Source of the DNA: JBFGCA01 sp041567315
Lineage (GTDB): Bacteria; Acidobacteriota; Thermoanaerobaculia; Multivoradales; JAHEKO01
Direction of reading: 5' to 3'
DNA length: 51,207 bases
NCBI GenBank assembly: GCA_041567315.1
Contig: JBFGCA010000019.1
Location: 1-51,207, forward strand
Each line of letters starts with the position of its first letter. Within the stretch, counting starts at the first letter, position 1. A model generated the notes under the pieces. That model saw only the letters and a program-made list of their open reading frames with translations, was not told the origin of the DNA and did not search any database. The translations under genes and the position numbers were made by a program. Below are positions 15,749 through 24,812 of the stretch, one piece after another.

Positions 15749-16153
15749 TCAGTCGGCCGCCGAGAGGATCAACGAGCCGGCCCGGTGGATGGCCTCGAAG
15801 TGGCCGTCGTAGGTCACGACCGTGGCACCGGCGCGGGCGGCCGAGGCGGCGACCCAGAGGTCGTTGGCGGGCAGCGGAGTGCCCGCGGCGCGCAGGGCGA
15901 CCAGGATTTCGGCGTAGATCCTGGCCACCTCCCGATCGACGGGCAACTCCTCGACCATCGGGTTGGCCAGGAAGTCGAGTAGCTCTCTCTGGTTGGTTTG
16001 GAGCTGGCGGCCGCCGAGGAAGCCGACCCATAGCTCTCCGATCACCACTGAGGGCAGGCCCAGCCACTCGGCTCTGTCGATCAGCTCGACTACCGGCCCA
16101 TGACCTCGTTTGAAGTGACTGTAGGCCGAGGTGTCGAGACAGTAGCGGCTCAC
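15749..16153 (-). CDS. VapC/FitB-family PIN-domain toxin
   Basis: A 134-residue PIN toxin: YCLDTSAYSHF (first Asp), VVIGELWVGF (Glu), PANDLWVAASA (Asp) and VVTYDGHFEAI (last Asp). These residues form the Mg-dependent ribonuclease site. The GTG at 16153 overlaps the antitoxin stop as GTGA, excluding the long upstream frame. It pairs with the RHH antitoxin immediately upstream. Confidence 0.88.
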   Translation of the reverse strand: MSRYCLDTSAYSHFKRGHGPVVELIDRAEWLGLPSVVIGELWVGFLGGRQLQTNQRELLDFLANPMVEELPVDREVARIYAEILVALRAAGTPLPANDLWVAASAARAGATVVTYDGHFEAIHRAGSLILSAAD

Positions 16154-16404
16154 CGCCACATCTCGTCGTCGATCGTCTCGGTCGCGGCGACCGCGGCCTC
16201 GAAGGCGGCCAGCTCGTCGGCCGTCCAGGTACCGGCCAGTCGAGCGAGGCCGTTGCTCCGGGGCCTGCCCGCAGTTCCCAGGGTCTGACCTAGCAGGTCG
16301 ATCACCGTCTGATTCAACGAGACCCCGCGGCGCCTCTTTTCCTTCCGCAGCGCCTCGGCCACCTCGTCGGGCAGATTGCGGATCGTCAGGTGTCTCAGGT
16401 CCAA
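16150..16404 (-). CDS. Ribbon-helix-helix antitoxin (FitA/Arc type)
   Basis: An 84-residue antitoxin with an N-terminal RHH domain, LRHLTIRNLPDEVAEALRKE, KRRRGVSLNQTVIDLLGQTL, and a variable C-terminus (TWTADELAAFEAAV, DDEMW) that would occupy the PIN active site. It starts at TTG (16404) with AAGGAG just upstream and a good promoter 24 bases away; no ATG is available. Coupled to its toxin by a GTGA overlap. RHH dimers normally repress their own promoter. Confidence 0.83.
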   Translation of the reverse strand: MDLRHLTIRNLPDEVAEALRKEKRRRGVSLNQTVIDLLGQTLGTAGRPRSNGLARLAGTWTADELAAFEAAVAATETIDDEMWR

Positions 16405-16427
16405 TTCTCCTTGGTTTCTCTTGATGC

Positions 16428-16456
16428 ATTCTATGACAGCTTTTTCGTGCAGTCAA
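16428..16456 (-). promoter_or_regulatory. Promoter of the RHH/PIN pair
   Basis: On the minus strand, -35 TTGACT (16456-16451), a 17-base spacer and -10 TAGAAT (16433-16428). Transcription would start about 17 bases before the TTG start codon, leaving room for the AAGGAG site. This is one of the clearest sigma-70-type promoters in the window. Confidence 0.65.
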
Positions 16457-16576
16457 TCCTCGACAATCGCCGTCCCCTCCAGAGACGGGGAGTCAACGCG
16501 ATTTCTGCCTGCTCGCCGAGAGTCTCAGCGGCCCGCAGCGTTTGCCGCAGAGCATGGTCTGTGAAGCTGGCCGCGC

Positions 16577-18883
16577 TCAGTCGACGCGGTAGTCGAGGCG
16601 GTCGGAGCGGCCGCGGTCGTCGGTGACCACCAGGCGGTGGGTGCCGGGGGTGGGGTCGAGGAAGAGGCGCTCGGCGGGGGGGCCGGTGGCCACCAGGGTG
16701 CCGTCGCGGTACCAGTAGAGGCGGGCCGCGTCCTGGGCGGCGTGGGCGATCAGGGGGATGCGCTGGAAGGCCAGGGGGGCGTCGCGGCGCAGGCGGTAGG
16801 GGGTGGCGGCGTCGGGGGAGACGATGCGGGGGGGCTGGCCGGCCGGCGCCGCGGCGGTCGCAACCGGCGCGGCCGGCTCGGTCAGCGGCTGGCCCTCGCG
16901 GCGCCACCAGGCGACGAGCTCGGCGGGGTAGACGGTGGTCTCTCGGAAGGCGGTGCGGCCGCTCTCGGCGGTGACGCGCTGCCGGCGGTGGTAGCTGCAG
17001 GCCGCGAGCTTGGAGCGCCCGGGGAGGTAGGTCAGCCGGGTGCGGCCGGGGCACCAGGGGCCGGGCAGCTCGTGGCTCAGGGCGCAGACCTCGAGGCTCT
17101 CGATGCGCAGCCCCGGCGGCCGGGCGAGACCCGGTCCGCCGCGCTCGAGAGCGGCGAAGAGATCGAACAGCAGGGGGGCGGCGTGCTCGGCGCCGGAGAT
17201 GCCCTGCCGGGGCCGGCCGTCGAAGTTGCCGACCCAGACGCCCACGGTGTAGCGGCGCGAGAAGCCGACCGCCCAGGCGTCGCGGTGGCCGTAGGAGGTG
17301 CCGGTCTTCCAGGCCACTGCGGGGAGGTCGCGGGTCAGGTCCCAGGCGGCGGGCAGGTCGGGGCGGCGGACTTCCTGGAGGATCTCGGTCACCAGCCAGG
17401 CGGCTTCGGGGGAGAGCAGCCGCTCGCCCGGGGCGCCGGCTAGGGCCTCGGCCTCGCCGGCCCGCCAGCTCGCCGGCCGGTAGACGCCGCCGTCGGCGAG
17501 CGCGGCGTAGAGGGTGGCGAGGCCCAGCAGGTGGGCCTCGCCGGCGCCGAGCACCAGCGGCAGGCCGTAGGCGCCCGGCGGCCGGTCGAGGGTGTCGAGC
17601 CCGCCGCGCCGGAGGAGCTCGTGGAAGGGCGCGAGCCCCACGCGCGCCAGGAGCCGCACGGCGCTGGCGTTGAGCGACTGGCTGAGCGCCTCGCGGGCGG
17701 TGACCCGGCCGCGGTAGCGGCCGTCGTAGTTCTCGGCCACGTAGCCGGCGAAGTCGGTGGGGACGTCCAGCAGGTAGCCGTCGGGGGTCGCGAGACCCCG
17801 GTCGAGGGCCAGCCCGTAGAGGAACGGCTTCAGGGTCGAGCCCGGCGAGCGGCGCGCGACAGCGCCGTTGACCTGGCCGGACCGCCCGGCCTCGAAGAAC
17901 CCGGCCGAGCCGACCATCGCCCGGAGGCGCCGGCCTTCGGTCTCGAGGACGACCACCGCGGCCTGGCCGATCCCCTCGGTGCGCAGCCCCGGAAGGTGTC
18001 GGGCCACCTGTGCCTCGGCCATCTGTTGGAGCCGGCGGTCGAGGGTGGTCGGGACGCGGGCGGCGCCGGGTGAGCGGGCGGCGGCGAACTGGGCGAAGTG
18101 GGGGGCGGCGAAGGGCGACGGCAGCCGCCGCTCGGGGAGCGGCTGGCGGCGGGCGTCCTCGACCTGCCGGGTGGTGAGGACGCCGGCCGCGCCCAGCCGC
18201 TGGAGCACCCGGTCGCGGGCGGCGCGGGCGGTCGCCGGGTTGCGGGTGGGGTCGTAGGCGACCGGCGAGCGCGGCAGCGCCACCAGCAGCGCGATCTCGC
18301 CCGGCGACAGCCGGGCCGGCTCCTTGCCGAAGTAGAAGCGGCTGGCGGCGCCGACGCCTTCGAGGTTGCCGCCGTAGGGGGCGAGGTTGAAGTAGACCTC
18401 GAGCAGCTCGCGCTTGGTCAGGCGGCGCTCGAGCTGGAGCGCCGTGAAGGCCTCGCGGAGCTTGGCGCCGGCGGTTCGCGGGGCCGGCTCGGCGAGGCGG
18501 GCGATCTGCATCGGCAGGGTGGAGGCGCCCGAGACCACCCGCCGGGCCCGGAGGTTCTGCCAGGCGGCGCGCGCGACCGCCAGCGGGTCGACCCCGGGGT
18601 GGCGCCAGAAGCGGCGGTCCTCGATTGCCACCACCGCCGCGATCAGCTCGGCGGGCAGCTCGTCCAGCTCGACCGGCAGCCGCCAGCGCTGGTCGGCCGG
18701 CAGGAAGAGCCGCAGCGGCCGCCCCTCCGCGTCGAGCACCGCCGTCGCCGCCGGCCGCCCGAGCGCCTCGAGCGGCGGCGGCAACAGCCGGTCGAGGGCA
18801 ATGAAGCCCAGCGGGCCGGCCAGAAGGCCCGAGCAGAGCGCCAGCAGCGGCCACAGACGCCGGGCTGGCAGCGGCGACCTCAT
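16577..18883 (-). CDS. pbpC: Penicillin-binding protein 1C
   Basis: A 768-residue bifunctional peptidoglycan synthase. A signal anchor (about 10-35) is followed by a GT51 glycosyltransferase (AIEDRRFWRHPG with catalytic Glu, STLPMQIARL, LLEVYFNLAPYG). The transpeptidase has SPGSTLKPF (SxxK, Ser about 348), SQSLNAS (SxN) and KTGTSYGHRDAW (KTG). The C-terminal BiPBP_C domain covers the last ~90 residues. It acts in the periplasm on lipid II. The ATG overlaps the stop of the upstream A2M gene (ATGA), the classic pbpC/A2M operon thought to pair wall repair with trapping of proteases. An in-frame extension beyond 18883 lies within the A2M gene and is not used. Confidence 0.93.
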   Translation of the reverse strand: MRSPLPARRLWPLLALCSGLLAGPLGFIALDRLLPPPLEALGRPAATAVLDAEGRPLRLFLPADQRWRLPVELDELPAELIAAVVAIEDRRFWRHPGVDPLAVARAAWQNLRARRVVSGASTLPMQIARLAEPAPRTAGAKLREAFTALQLERRLTKRELLEVYFNLAPYGGNLEGVGAASRFYFGKEPARLSPGEIALLVALPRSPVAYDPTRNPATARAARDRVLQRLGAAGVLTTRQVEDARRQPLPERRLPSPFAAPHFAQFAAARSPGAARVPTTLDRRLQQMAEAQVARHLPGLRTEGIGQAAVVVLETEGRRLRAMVGSAGFFEAGRSGQVNGAVARRSPGSTLKPFLYGLALDRGLATPDGYLLDVPTDFAGYVAENYDGRYRGRVTAREALSQSLNASAVRLLARVGLAPFHELLRRGGLDTLDRPPGAYGLPLVLGAGEAHLLGLATLYAALADGGVYRPASWRAGEAEALAGAPGERLLSPEAAWLVTEILQEVRRPDLPAAWDLTRDLPAVAWKTGTSYGHRDAWAVGFSRRYTVGVWVGNFDGRPRQGISGAEHAAPLLFDLFAALERGGPGLARPPGLRIESLEVCALSHELPGPWCPGRTRLTYLPGRSKLAACSYHRRQRVTAESGRTAFRETTVYPAELVAWWRREGQPLTEPAAPVATAAAPAGQPPRIVSPDAATPYRLRRDAPLAFQRIPLIAHAAQDAARLYWYRDGTLVATGPPAERLFLDPTPGTHRLVVTDDRGRSDRLDYRVD

Positions 18884-21800
18884 CCCTTTTCCCGCCGGCG
18901 TTTGACGGTGATGGCGCCGCGCGGGCCGGTCGCGTTCAGGGCCGGGTTGTACATCGCCTCGGCGTGGAGGGGCGGCAGCCGGAAGTTGCCGGGGGCGACC
19001 GCGCGGGCCAGGCTGTAGAGGTTGCGCCACTCGTTGGCGGGCAGGTCGGTGAAGACCAGGATGCGGTCGTCCCGCAGGTCGAGGTGGGCGGCCTCGAGGT
19101 TGGCGTCGGCGACCCAGGGCAGCCCCTCGGTGGTGGCGAGGCGGGGGTTCTCGACCTCGAGCCCCGAGGGCAGGAGCTGCTGGACGACGACGTTGTCGAG
19201 CGGCCCCGAGACCGAGCGCACCCGGGTCTTGACCACCACCAGGTCGCCCTGTTCGAGGGCCAGCGGATCGACGGCGCCGCCGTCGCGATCGAGGAGCTGG
19301 CGCTCGACCTCGAGGCCGGCGGCCGCCGGGCGGAAGACGGCGTCGCGCGGGACGCCGCGGGTGGTCAGCGAGTAGAAGGCCGACCCGGCCTGGTAGCCCG
19401 GGTCCATGACGACGCGCACCGCCCCGGTGGCCGGCAGCTCGAAGACCGCGCTCTCGGCGCTGGTGAAGCGGCCGATCTCCTCGCCGCCGGCGAGCAACGC
19501 GCCGGCGTAGGGCGGCCGCTCGGCCTGGCGCCGGACGAGCTGGCCGATCGCCATCAGCGCGAAGGCCGTCTCCTGGGTGGTCCAGACGTCGAGCTCGGCG
19601 GCGTCGCGCCCCAGCCGCTCGACCAGCGCCGGGATGCGCGGGCTCTCGGGCTCGGCCTCCTGGAGGGCGAGCAGCAGCAGCGCGCGGTTGCGCACCGTCG
19701 AGCGCAGGTTGCGGCCGGTCTGGCGCTCGAAGCGCTCGACGTCCTCGAGGCCGGCGGCCAGCTCGCCCACCGCGTCGCGGTTGCCGACCGCGGCGTAGGC
19801 GGCTGCGAGCAGCGCCCGCGAGGCCCGCCCCAGCTTGCCGAACTGGCGCTCGCGCAGGAAGTCCATCATCCCCAGCTCGGCCTCGGCGGCGCGGGCCAGG
19901 ACGTAGAGCGCGTAGACCCCGCGCTCCAGCTCGTCGGTGCCGTAGCGCTCCTTGGCGCGGACCAGCCCGCGCAGGTGGTCGAGGGCGCGCTCGGTGAGCT
20001 GCGGATCGACCGGGTGGCCGGCGCGGGCGGCCTCGACCAGGAAGTGGGCGGCGTAGACGCTGGTCCAGGGATCGGCGGCGCCGCCCCGCCAGAGCGCGAA
20101 GCCGCCGCCCGGGACCTGGTGCCAGGCCAGCCGGCGGAGGGCCTCGTCGATCCACGCCGCGGGCTCGGCGCCGCCCTTCTCCGGGTCGAGCAGCTCGGGC
20201 TCGAACTGGCGCGCCAGCTCCTCGAGATAGATCAGCGGGAAGGCCTGCGACAGGGTCTGCTCCAGACAGCCGTAGGGGTAGCGCAGCAGGTCGGCGAGCT
20301 GGCGGCCGAAGCGGACCAGCGGCAGCGGGCCGATCTGGAGGCGGCGCTCGAGCGAGGCGGGACGGTAGCCGGCGTCGGTCGCCGGCAGCTCGGTCTCGGC
20401 CTGGGCTAGGGCGCCGGACTGGGCGACCGTCAGCGGCGGCAGGTCGGGCCGCACCCCGACCTCGGCGCGGGCGCGGGCGGTCTCGCCGTTGCCGCGGGCG
20501 GTGAGGACGAAGCCGGCCGCTCCCTCGTCGAGCCCGGTCTTGACCGCGAAGTAGACCGTGCGCTCGGCGGCGTTGGGGATCTCGACGGTGCGCTTGGCCT
20601 CGCCGTCGACCGCGGCCTGGCCCTCGACCGCCAGCTCGAGCTCGAAGCGGCCGGGCCGGCCGGTGTCGTTGCGCAGGGTGGCCGGCACCTCGAGGGTCTC
20701 GGCAAAGGAGAGGATCCGCGGCAGGGTGGCGCTGAGGACCAGCGGGTCGCGCACCCGGGTCGTCGCCTCGGCCGAGCCGAACCGCCGGCCCTCGGCCGCC
20801 ACCGCCATCAGCCGCACCGCGCCGGTGAACTCGGGGAGCTGGAAGACCGCCTGCGCGCGGCCGTCGGCGCCGGCGTCGAGCACGCCCGACCAGAACGCCA
20901 CCGGCTCGGCCCGGCGGATCGACTCGGTCCGCACGTACTGCGCGGCGCCGGCCCCCGGCTCGCCGCCGCCGGTCGCGGTGGGGGCCTCGACCTCGGGGAG
21001 GAGCAGGCTGAAGGTGTCGAACGAGCGCACCCCCAGCCGCAGCTTGCGGTAGAAGAACTCGAACGGGTCCGGCGTCCGCTGGGCGATCAACTGGAGGATC
21101 CCCTCATCGACCGCCGCCACGGTGACCGCGGCGCCGGGTGTAGCCGTGACCCCGATCTCCAGCCGGCTGCCCGAGCGCAGCTCGGCGGGGGCCTCGACGG
21201 CGAGCGGCAGCCGGTTGGCGGTGCGGTCGACGCTCACCGGCACGGCGCCGAAGGCGCGCCCCACCGCCCCCGGCTCGATCGCCTCGACCGGCCGCACCAG
21301 GGTGGCGGTCAGATAGGCGTTGGGCCGCCAGGCGGCGCGCACCGGCAGGGTCAGGGTGGCGGTGTTGCCGGTCAACTCGTAGGTCTTGAGATCGAAGACC
21401 TCCTCCTGCTCGACGGCCAGCAGCAGCCGGCCGGGGTAGGGCGAGCGCACCTGGACGGTGGCGGTCTCGCCCGGGCGGTACTCCGGTTTGTCGAGCTCCA
21501 GCTCGAGCCGGTCCGGGTTCTCGACCGCCCACGGCGAGTAGCCCCAGCCGCCGGTGTAGAAGCCGGCCGCCGCCGAGGCGCCGCTGGCCGGGTCGGTGAG
21601 CACCACGCGGTGGCTGCCGTACTCGCGGGGGGTGACCCGGAAGCGGCCGCTGGCGGCGCCGCCGGCCAGCTGGCGGGTCTCGACCACCACCGACTCGCGG
21701 GTCGACTCGTAGCGGAAGTTGCCGGCCGCGGTGCGGCGCAGCACGGTCTGCCAGCGGTCGAGGACGAGCTCGGCGGTCAGGGCGCCGGCGGTGGCGTCGG

Positions 21801-24363
21801 AGCCGTCGGGCTGGACCGCCACCCACTCGAGTTCCACCGCCTGTCCGGGCTCCGGGTAGCCGCCCTCGAGGCGGCGGAGACCGACGTAGTACGGGAAGGG
21901 ATGGACCGCCAGCCGGGTGCGGGCGGTGACCCCGCGGCCGCCCTCCTCCTGGACGCGGGCGGTGATCACCGCCTCGAGCGAGGAGGGCAGCCGGCGCTCG
22001 GGGGGCAGCTCGGCGCGGAAGGCGGCGCGGCCGGCGTCGTCGAGCCGCGCGGCCTGGTTGAAGACCTCGCGGTCGCTCCACGAGCGGTCGTCGTCGCGGA
22101 AGCTGAAGGCGGCGAAGCGGCCCGGCGCGAAGGTCGAGTCGATCAGCCGCACCCGGGTCTCCGCCGCCAGCCCCGCCGCCGCCGGCCCGAACAGGTAGGT
22201 GCCGGCGACGTCGTAGGCCAGCGGCTGGCCGGGGGCGACCGCCGCGGCCGCCGGCTGGATCTCGACCTTGATGCGGTCGGGCACGAACTCCTCGAGCTGG
22301 AAGCCGTAGCGGCCCACCACCTCGTCGGCGATCAGCAGCTCGAGGCCGTGGCGGCCGGTCAGGGCGTAGGCCGGCGTCGCCCACTCGAACTCGACCAGGC
22401 CGCGGCCGTCGAGGGCGAGGGTGCGGGTCGCGATCTCGCGCCCCTGGGGATCCCGGTGGCGGAGCAGGACCGGCATCTCGGGGGCGGGCCGCAGCTCGGC
22501 GTCGCGCACCAGGGCGGCGCCGCGGACCGTCTCGCCGGGGCGGTAGAGGTCGCGCTCGCCGTAGAGGAACGCCGTGTAGCCGGCGGCCGGCCGGGCGGCC
22601 CCGGCGACCTCCAGCCCGGTGGTGTCGACCTCCATGCGGTCGAGGTAGACGAAGCTGAAGTCGTCCCCCTTGGCGAGGGTGGCGAGGAAGGGACGGTGCT
22701 CGGCCAGCGCCCGGCGGTCGCGGAACCGCCAGAAACCGGCGGCGTCGGTGGTGCCGCGGGCGATGGTCTGGTTCTGGTCCGAGATCAGCTCGACGGCGGC
22801 GCCCGCCACCGGCGCCAGCGTGCGGTGCGAGAGCGCCCAGACCAGGAACTCGCCGGTGCCCTGCTTGGCCACCGCCCCGAGGTCGGTGACCAGCAGCCAG
22901 CGCTGGGGCGCCTGCCAGTGGTCGGTGCGGCCGAGCAGCACCCGGTAGAGCCCGGGCTGCCGGACGTCCACCTGCTCGTCCAGCGACAGCACGGTGGTGA
23001 CCTTGGCGTTGCGGGCGCCGCGAAGGCGCAGCTTCTTCTCGACCAGCCGGTCGCCGAACGGGTGCCAGACGTTGTCGCCGCGGTAGACGGTGTCCTGATC
23101 GAAGCCGCCGCCGTACTGCAGGAAGAAGAACAGGTTGTTGCGGTAGACGCGGTCGACCGCCAGCTCGAGGCGGTCGACGTTGACGGTCTCGATCGCCAGG
23201 TTGCGCAGCCCGCCGCGCGACAGGAACAACCCCTGGCTCTGGAAGTCGACCGAGGGCGGCAGGTTGTCGAGCCGGACGGTGGCCGAGTAGGGCTGGCGGA
23301 GGACGGCGCCGTCGGCGGCCGGCAGGCCCTGGTCGAGCGCCACCTTGTAGCTCTCGCCGGGCGCGAAGCCGCCGGTCAGCCGGAGCACGTTGCGCTGCGC
23401 GGCCAGCCGGAAGGCGGCCTCGGGCTCGACCTTGAGATACGGGCGGGCGATCTCGGCGGTCACCGGCGAGGAGAGGACCAGGCGCAGGCTCGACTCTTCG
23501 AGCCCCGGCTCGCCGGCCAGCTCGCGCACTTCGAGCACCTCGGAGGAGCCCAGCGGGATCTGGTGGGCGAAGGGCTTGCCCAGGGCCACGTTGCCCTCGG
23601 CCGGCGTCAGGTCGGCCGCCACCACCAGGCGCAGGGTGCGGGCCGCCTTCTGCTTGCGCAGGGCGGTGGTGCGGAAGCCGATCTGGGGGCTCTGCCAGCC
23701 GGTCTCGAGCTGGACCTCGGGCGGCACCGCGCCCGGGACTTCGCTGGGATCCTCGAGCCGCACGCGGGGGGCCAGGATGCCGGGATCGACGGCGTAGTTG
23801 AAGCGCAGGGTGCCGCGCAGGAAGACGGTGGCGGCCTCGTCGGGGACCGGCTCCTCCCAGACCTCGACGCCCTCGACCAGGAAGCGGTCGATGCGGACCC
23901 TGAGCAGGGCGTCCCCGCCCAGCGTCCGGCCGTCCTCGAGGATGCGCTCGGGGATCAGCGCGACCGTGTACTCGGTGGCCGGCGGGAAGCCGCCGCTGGG
24001 CGCGAAGCGCAGCACGTGGCGGTCGCGCCAGCGCCAGCTGCCGCCGAGCGGCGGCTCGATGGTGGCCGGCGGCGGGTCGAGCACGTCGCCGACCCGCACC
24101 GCGCCGTCCTCGGCCAGCACCGGCCGGTCGAAGACGACGTCCACCCACTGGCGGCCCTCGCGGTCGAGGACGACGTCGAACACCGTCACCCGCTCGCCGT
24201 CCGCGGGCTCCTCTCGCGGGCGCTCGCGGCGCACTCCGAACGCCGCCCACAGGGCCGCCGCCAGCGCCGCCACCAGCACCGCGATCACCGCGTCCCGCCA
24301 CTGCAGCCGGTACCCGCCGCCGCCCGGACTCGGTTGCGGGTCGCCGCTCGCTTGCTGGGTCAT
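18880..24363 (-). CDS. Bacterial alpha-2-macroglobulin with thioester
   Basis: A 1827-residue periplasmic protein. One transmembrane anchor (about 26-44: VIAVLVAALAAALWAAFGV) replaces the lipobox of the E. coli homologue. Macroglobulin domains include an MG2-type region (YLYGERDLYRPGETVRG, near 600-615) and the A2M family domain near PVAFWSGVLDAGADGRAQAV. The thioester domain has YPYGCLEQTLSQAFPLIYLE with the CLEQ thioester motif at about 1365, followed by the alpha/alpha toroid and a C-terminal receptor-like domain. Such proteins trap attacking proteases covalently. Translationally coupled to pbpC downstream. Confidence 0.92.
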   Translation of the reverse strand: MTQQASGDPQPSPGGGGYRLQWRDAVIAVLVAALAAALWAAFGVRRERPREEPADGERVTVFDVVLDREGRQWVDVVFDRPVLAEDGAVRVGDVLDPPPATIEPPLGGSWRWRDRHVLRFAPSGGFPPATEYTVALIPERILEDGRTLGGDALLRVRIDRFLVEGVEVWEEPVPDEAATVFLRGTLRFNYAVDPGILAPRVRLEDPSEVPGAVPPEVQLETGWQSPQIGFRTTALRKQKAARTLRLVVAADLTPAEGNVALGKPFAHQIPLGSSEVLEVRELAGEPGLEESSLRLVLSSPVTAEIARPYLKVEPEAAFRLAAQRNVLRLTGGFAPGESYKVALDQGLPAADGAVLRQPYSATVRLDNLPPSVDFQSQGLFLSRGGLRNLAIETVNVDRLELAVDRVYRNNLFFFLQYGGGFDQDTVYRGDNVWHPFGDRLVEKKLRLRGARNAKVTTVLSLDEQVDVRQPGLYRVLLGRTDHWQAPQRWLLVTDLGAVAKQGTGEFLVWALSHRTLAPVAGAAVELISDQNQTIARGTTDAAGFWRFRDRRALAEHRPFLATLAKGDDFSFVYLDRMEVDTTGLEVAGAARPAAGYTAFLYGERDLYRPGETVRGAALVRDAELRPAPEMPVLLRHRDPQGREIATRTLALDGRGLVEFEWATPAYALTGRHGLELLIADEVVGRYGFQLEEFVPDRIKVEIQPAAAAVAPGQPLAYDVAGTYLFGPAAAGLAAETRVRLIDSTFAPGRFAAFSFRDDDRSWSDREVFNQAARLDDAGRAAFRAELPPERRLPSSLEAVITARVQEEGGRGVTARTRLAVHPFPYYVGLRRLEGGYPEPGQAVELEWVAVQPDGSDATAGALTAELVLDRWQTVLRRTAAGNFRYESTRESVVVETRQLAGGAASGRFRVTPREYGSHRVVLTDPASGASAAAGFYTGGWGYSPWAVENPDRLELELDKPEYRPGETATVQVRSPYPGRLLLAVEQEEVFDLKTYELTGNTATLTLPVRAAWRPNAYLTATLVRPVEAIEPGAVGRAFGAVPVSVDRTANRLPLAVEAPAELRSGSRLEIGVTATPGAAVTVAAVDEGILQLIAQRTPDPFEFFYRKLRLGVRSFDTFSLLLPEVEAPTATGGGEPGAGAAQYVRTESIRRAEPVAFWSGVLDAGADGRAQAVFQLPEFTGAVRLMAVAAEGRRFGSAEATTRVRDPLVLSATLPRILSFAETLEVPATLRNDTGRPGRFELELAVEGQAAVDGEAKRTVEIPNAAERTVYFAVKTGLDEGAAGFVLTARGNGETARARAEVGVRPDLPPLTVAQSGALAQAETELPATDAGYRPASLERRLQIGPLPLVRFGRQLADLLRYPYGCLEQTLSQAFPLIYLEELARQFEPELLDPEKGGAEPAAWIDEALRRLAWHQVPGGGFALWRGGAADPWTSVYAAHFLVEAARAGHPVDPQLTERALDHLRGLVRAKERYGTDELERGVYALYVLARAAEAELGMMDFLRERQFGKLGRASRALLAAAYAAVGNRDAVGELAAGLEDVERFERQTGRNLRSTVRNRALLLLALQEAEPESPRIPALVERLGRDAAELDVWTTQETAFALMAIGQLVRRQAERPPYAGALLAGGEEIGRFTSAESAVFELPATGAVRVVMDPGYQAGSAFYSLTTRGVPRDAVFRPAAAGLEVERQLLDRDGGAVDPLALEQGDLVVVKTRVRSVSGPLDNVVVQQLLPSGLEVENPRLATTEGLPWVADANLEAAHLDLRDDRILVFTDLPANEWRNLYSLARAVAPGNFRLPPLHAEAMYNPALNATGPRGAITVKRRREKG

Positions 24364-24812
24364 CGCCGTCCTCCTTGTTGCCCGCCGGTGCTACAAGACC
24401 CGCGCCAGCGACCGTGCCGCCGGCGTCGCCGTCGGTGCAGCATATCCACGGTCCCCGGTCGAGCAGCGGAGGCCGTCGCGTGCCAGAACGGCGCCTCGAT
24501 TGGCGTGCCGGTCGGGGTAGAGGCGGCAAACCCGTTGAGGACGCGCCGGTGGGCACCGCCTTCTGCGGAGGTGATCGTCGGTGGATGACCTAACCGCGCT
24601 GGCCGGCCAGCGACGCATGGGTGGTCGGCAGCCAGGGAGCAGAGCGGCGTTGCGGTCGTGATGGCAGCCGGCGGGTCTGCTGTGCAAGAGGTCGAGTCAC
24701 CTCGGCTGATCTTCGGTCGGAGGCCGCTCGCCGTCCGCGACCGGGGCCGGCACCCTGAGCGGGCGCGATGCCGCGTAGCCGCCAGGAGGGCTGCGGCCGG
24801 TATTCTCGCGGG
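24364..24812. other. Divergent intergenic region
   Basis: About 450 bp between the divergent A2M and SGNH-hydrolase genes. I see no supported gene, tRNA, hairpin terminator or clear promoter here, only the usual high-GC sequence. Promoters for both flanking transcripts must lie in it. Confidence 0.5.

Noticed and set aside
18884..20155. N-terminal extension of the PBP1C frame
   Set aside because: It lies wholly inside the A2M coding sequence, has no motifs, and the ATGA overlap at 18880-18883 with a following membrane anchor marks the true start.
21104..24588. Very long open frames antisense to or out of frame with the A2M gene
   Set aside because: They are GC-bias shadows: composed of Arg/Gly/Ala/Pro-rich text with no family motifs, while the minus-strand A2M frame has all expected domains.
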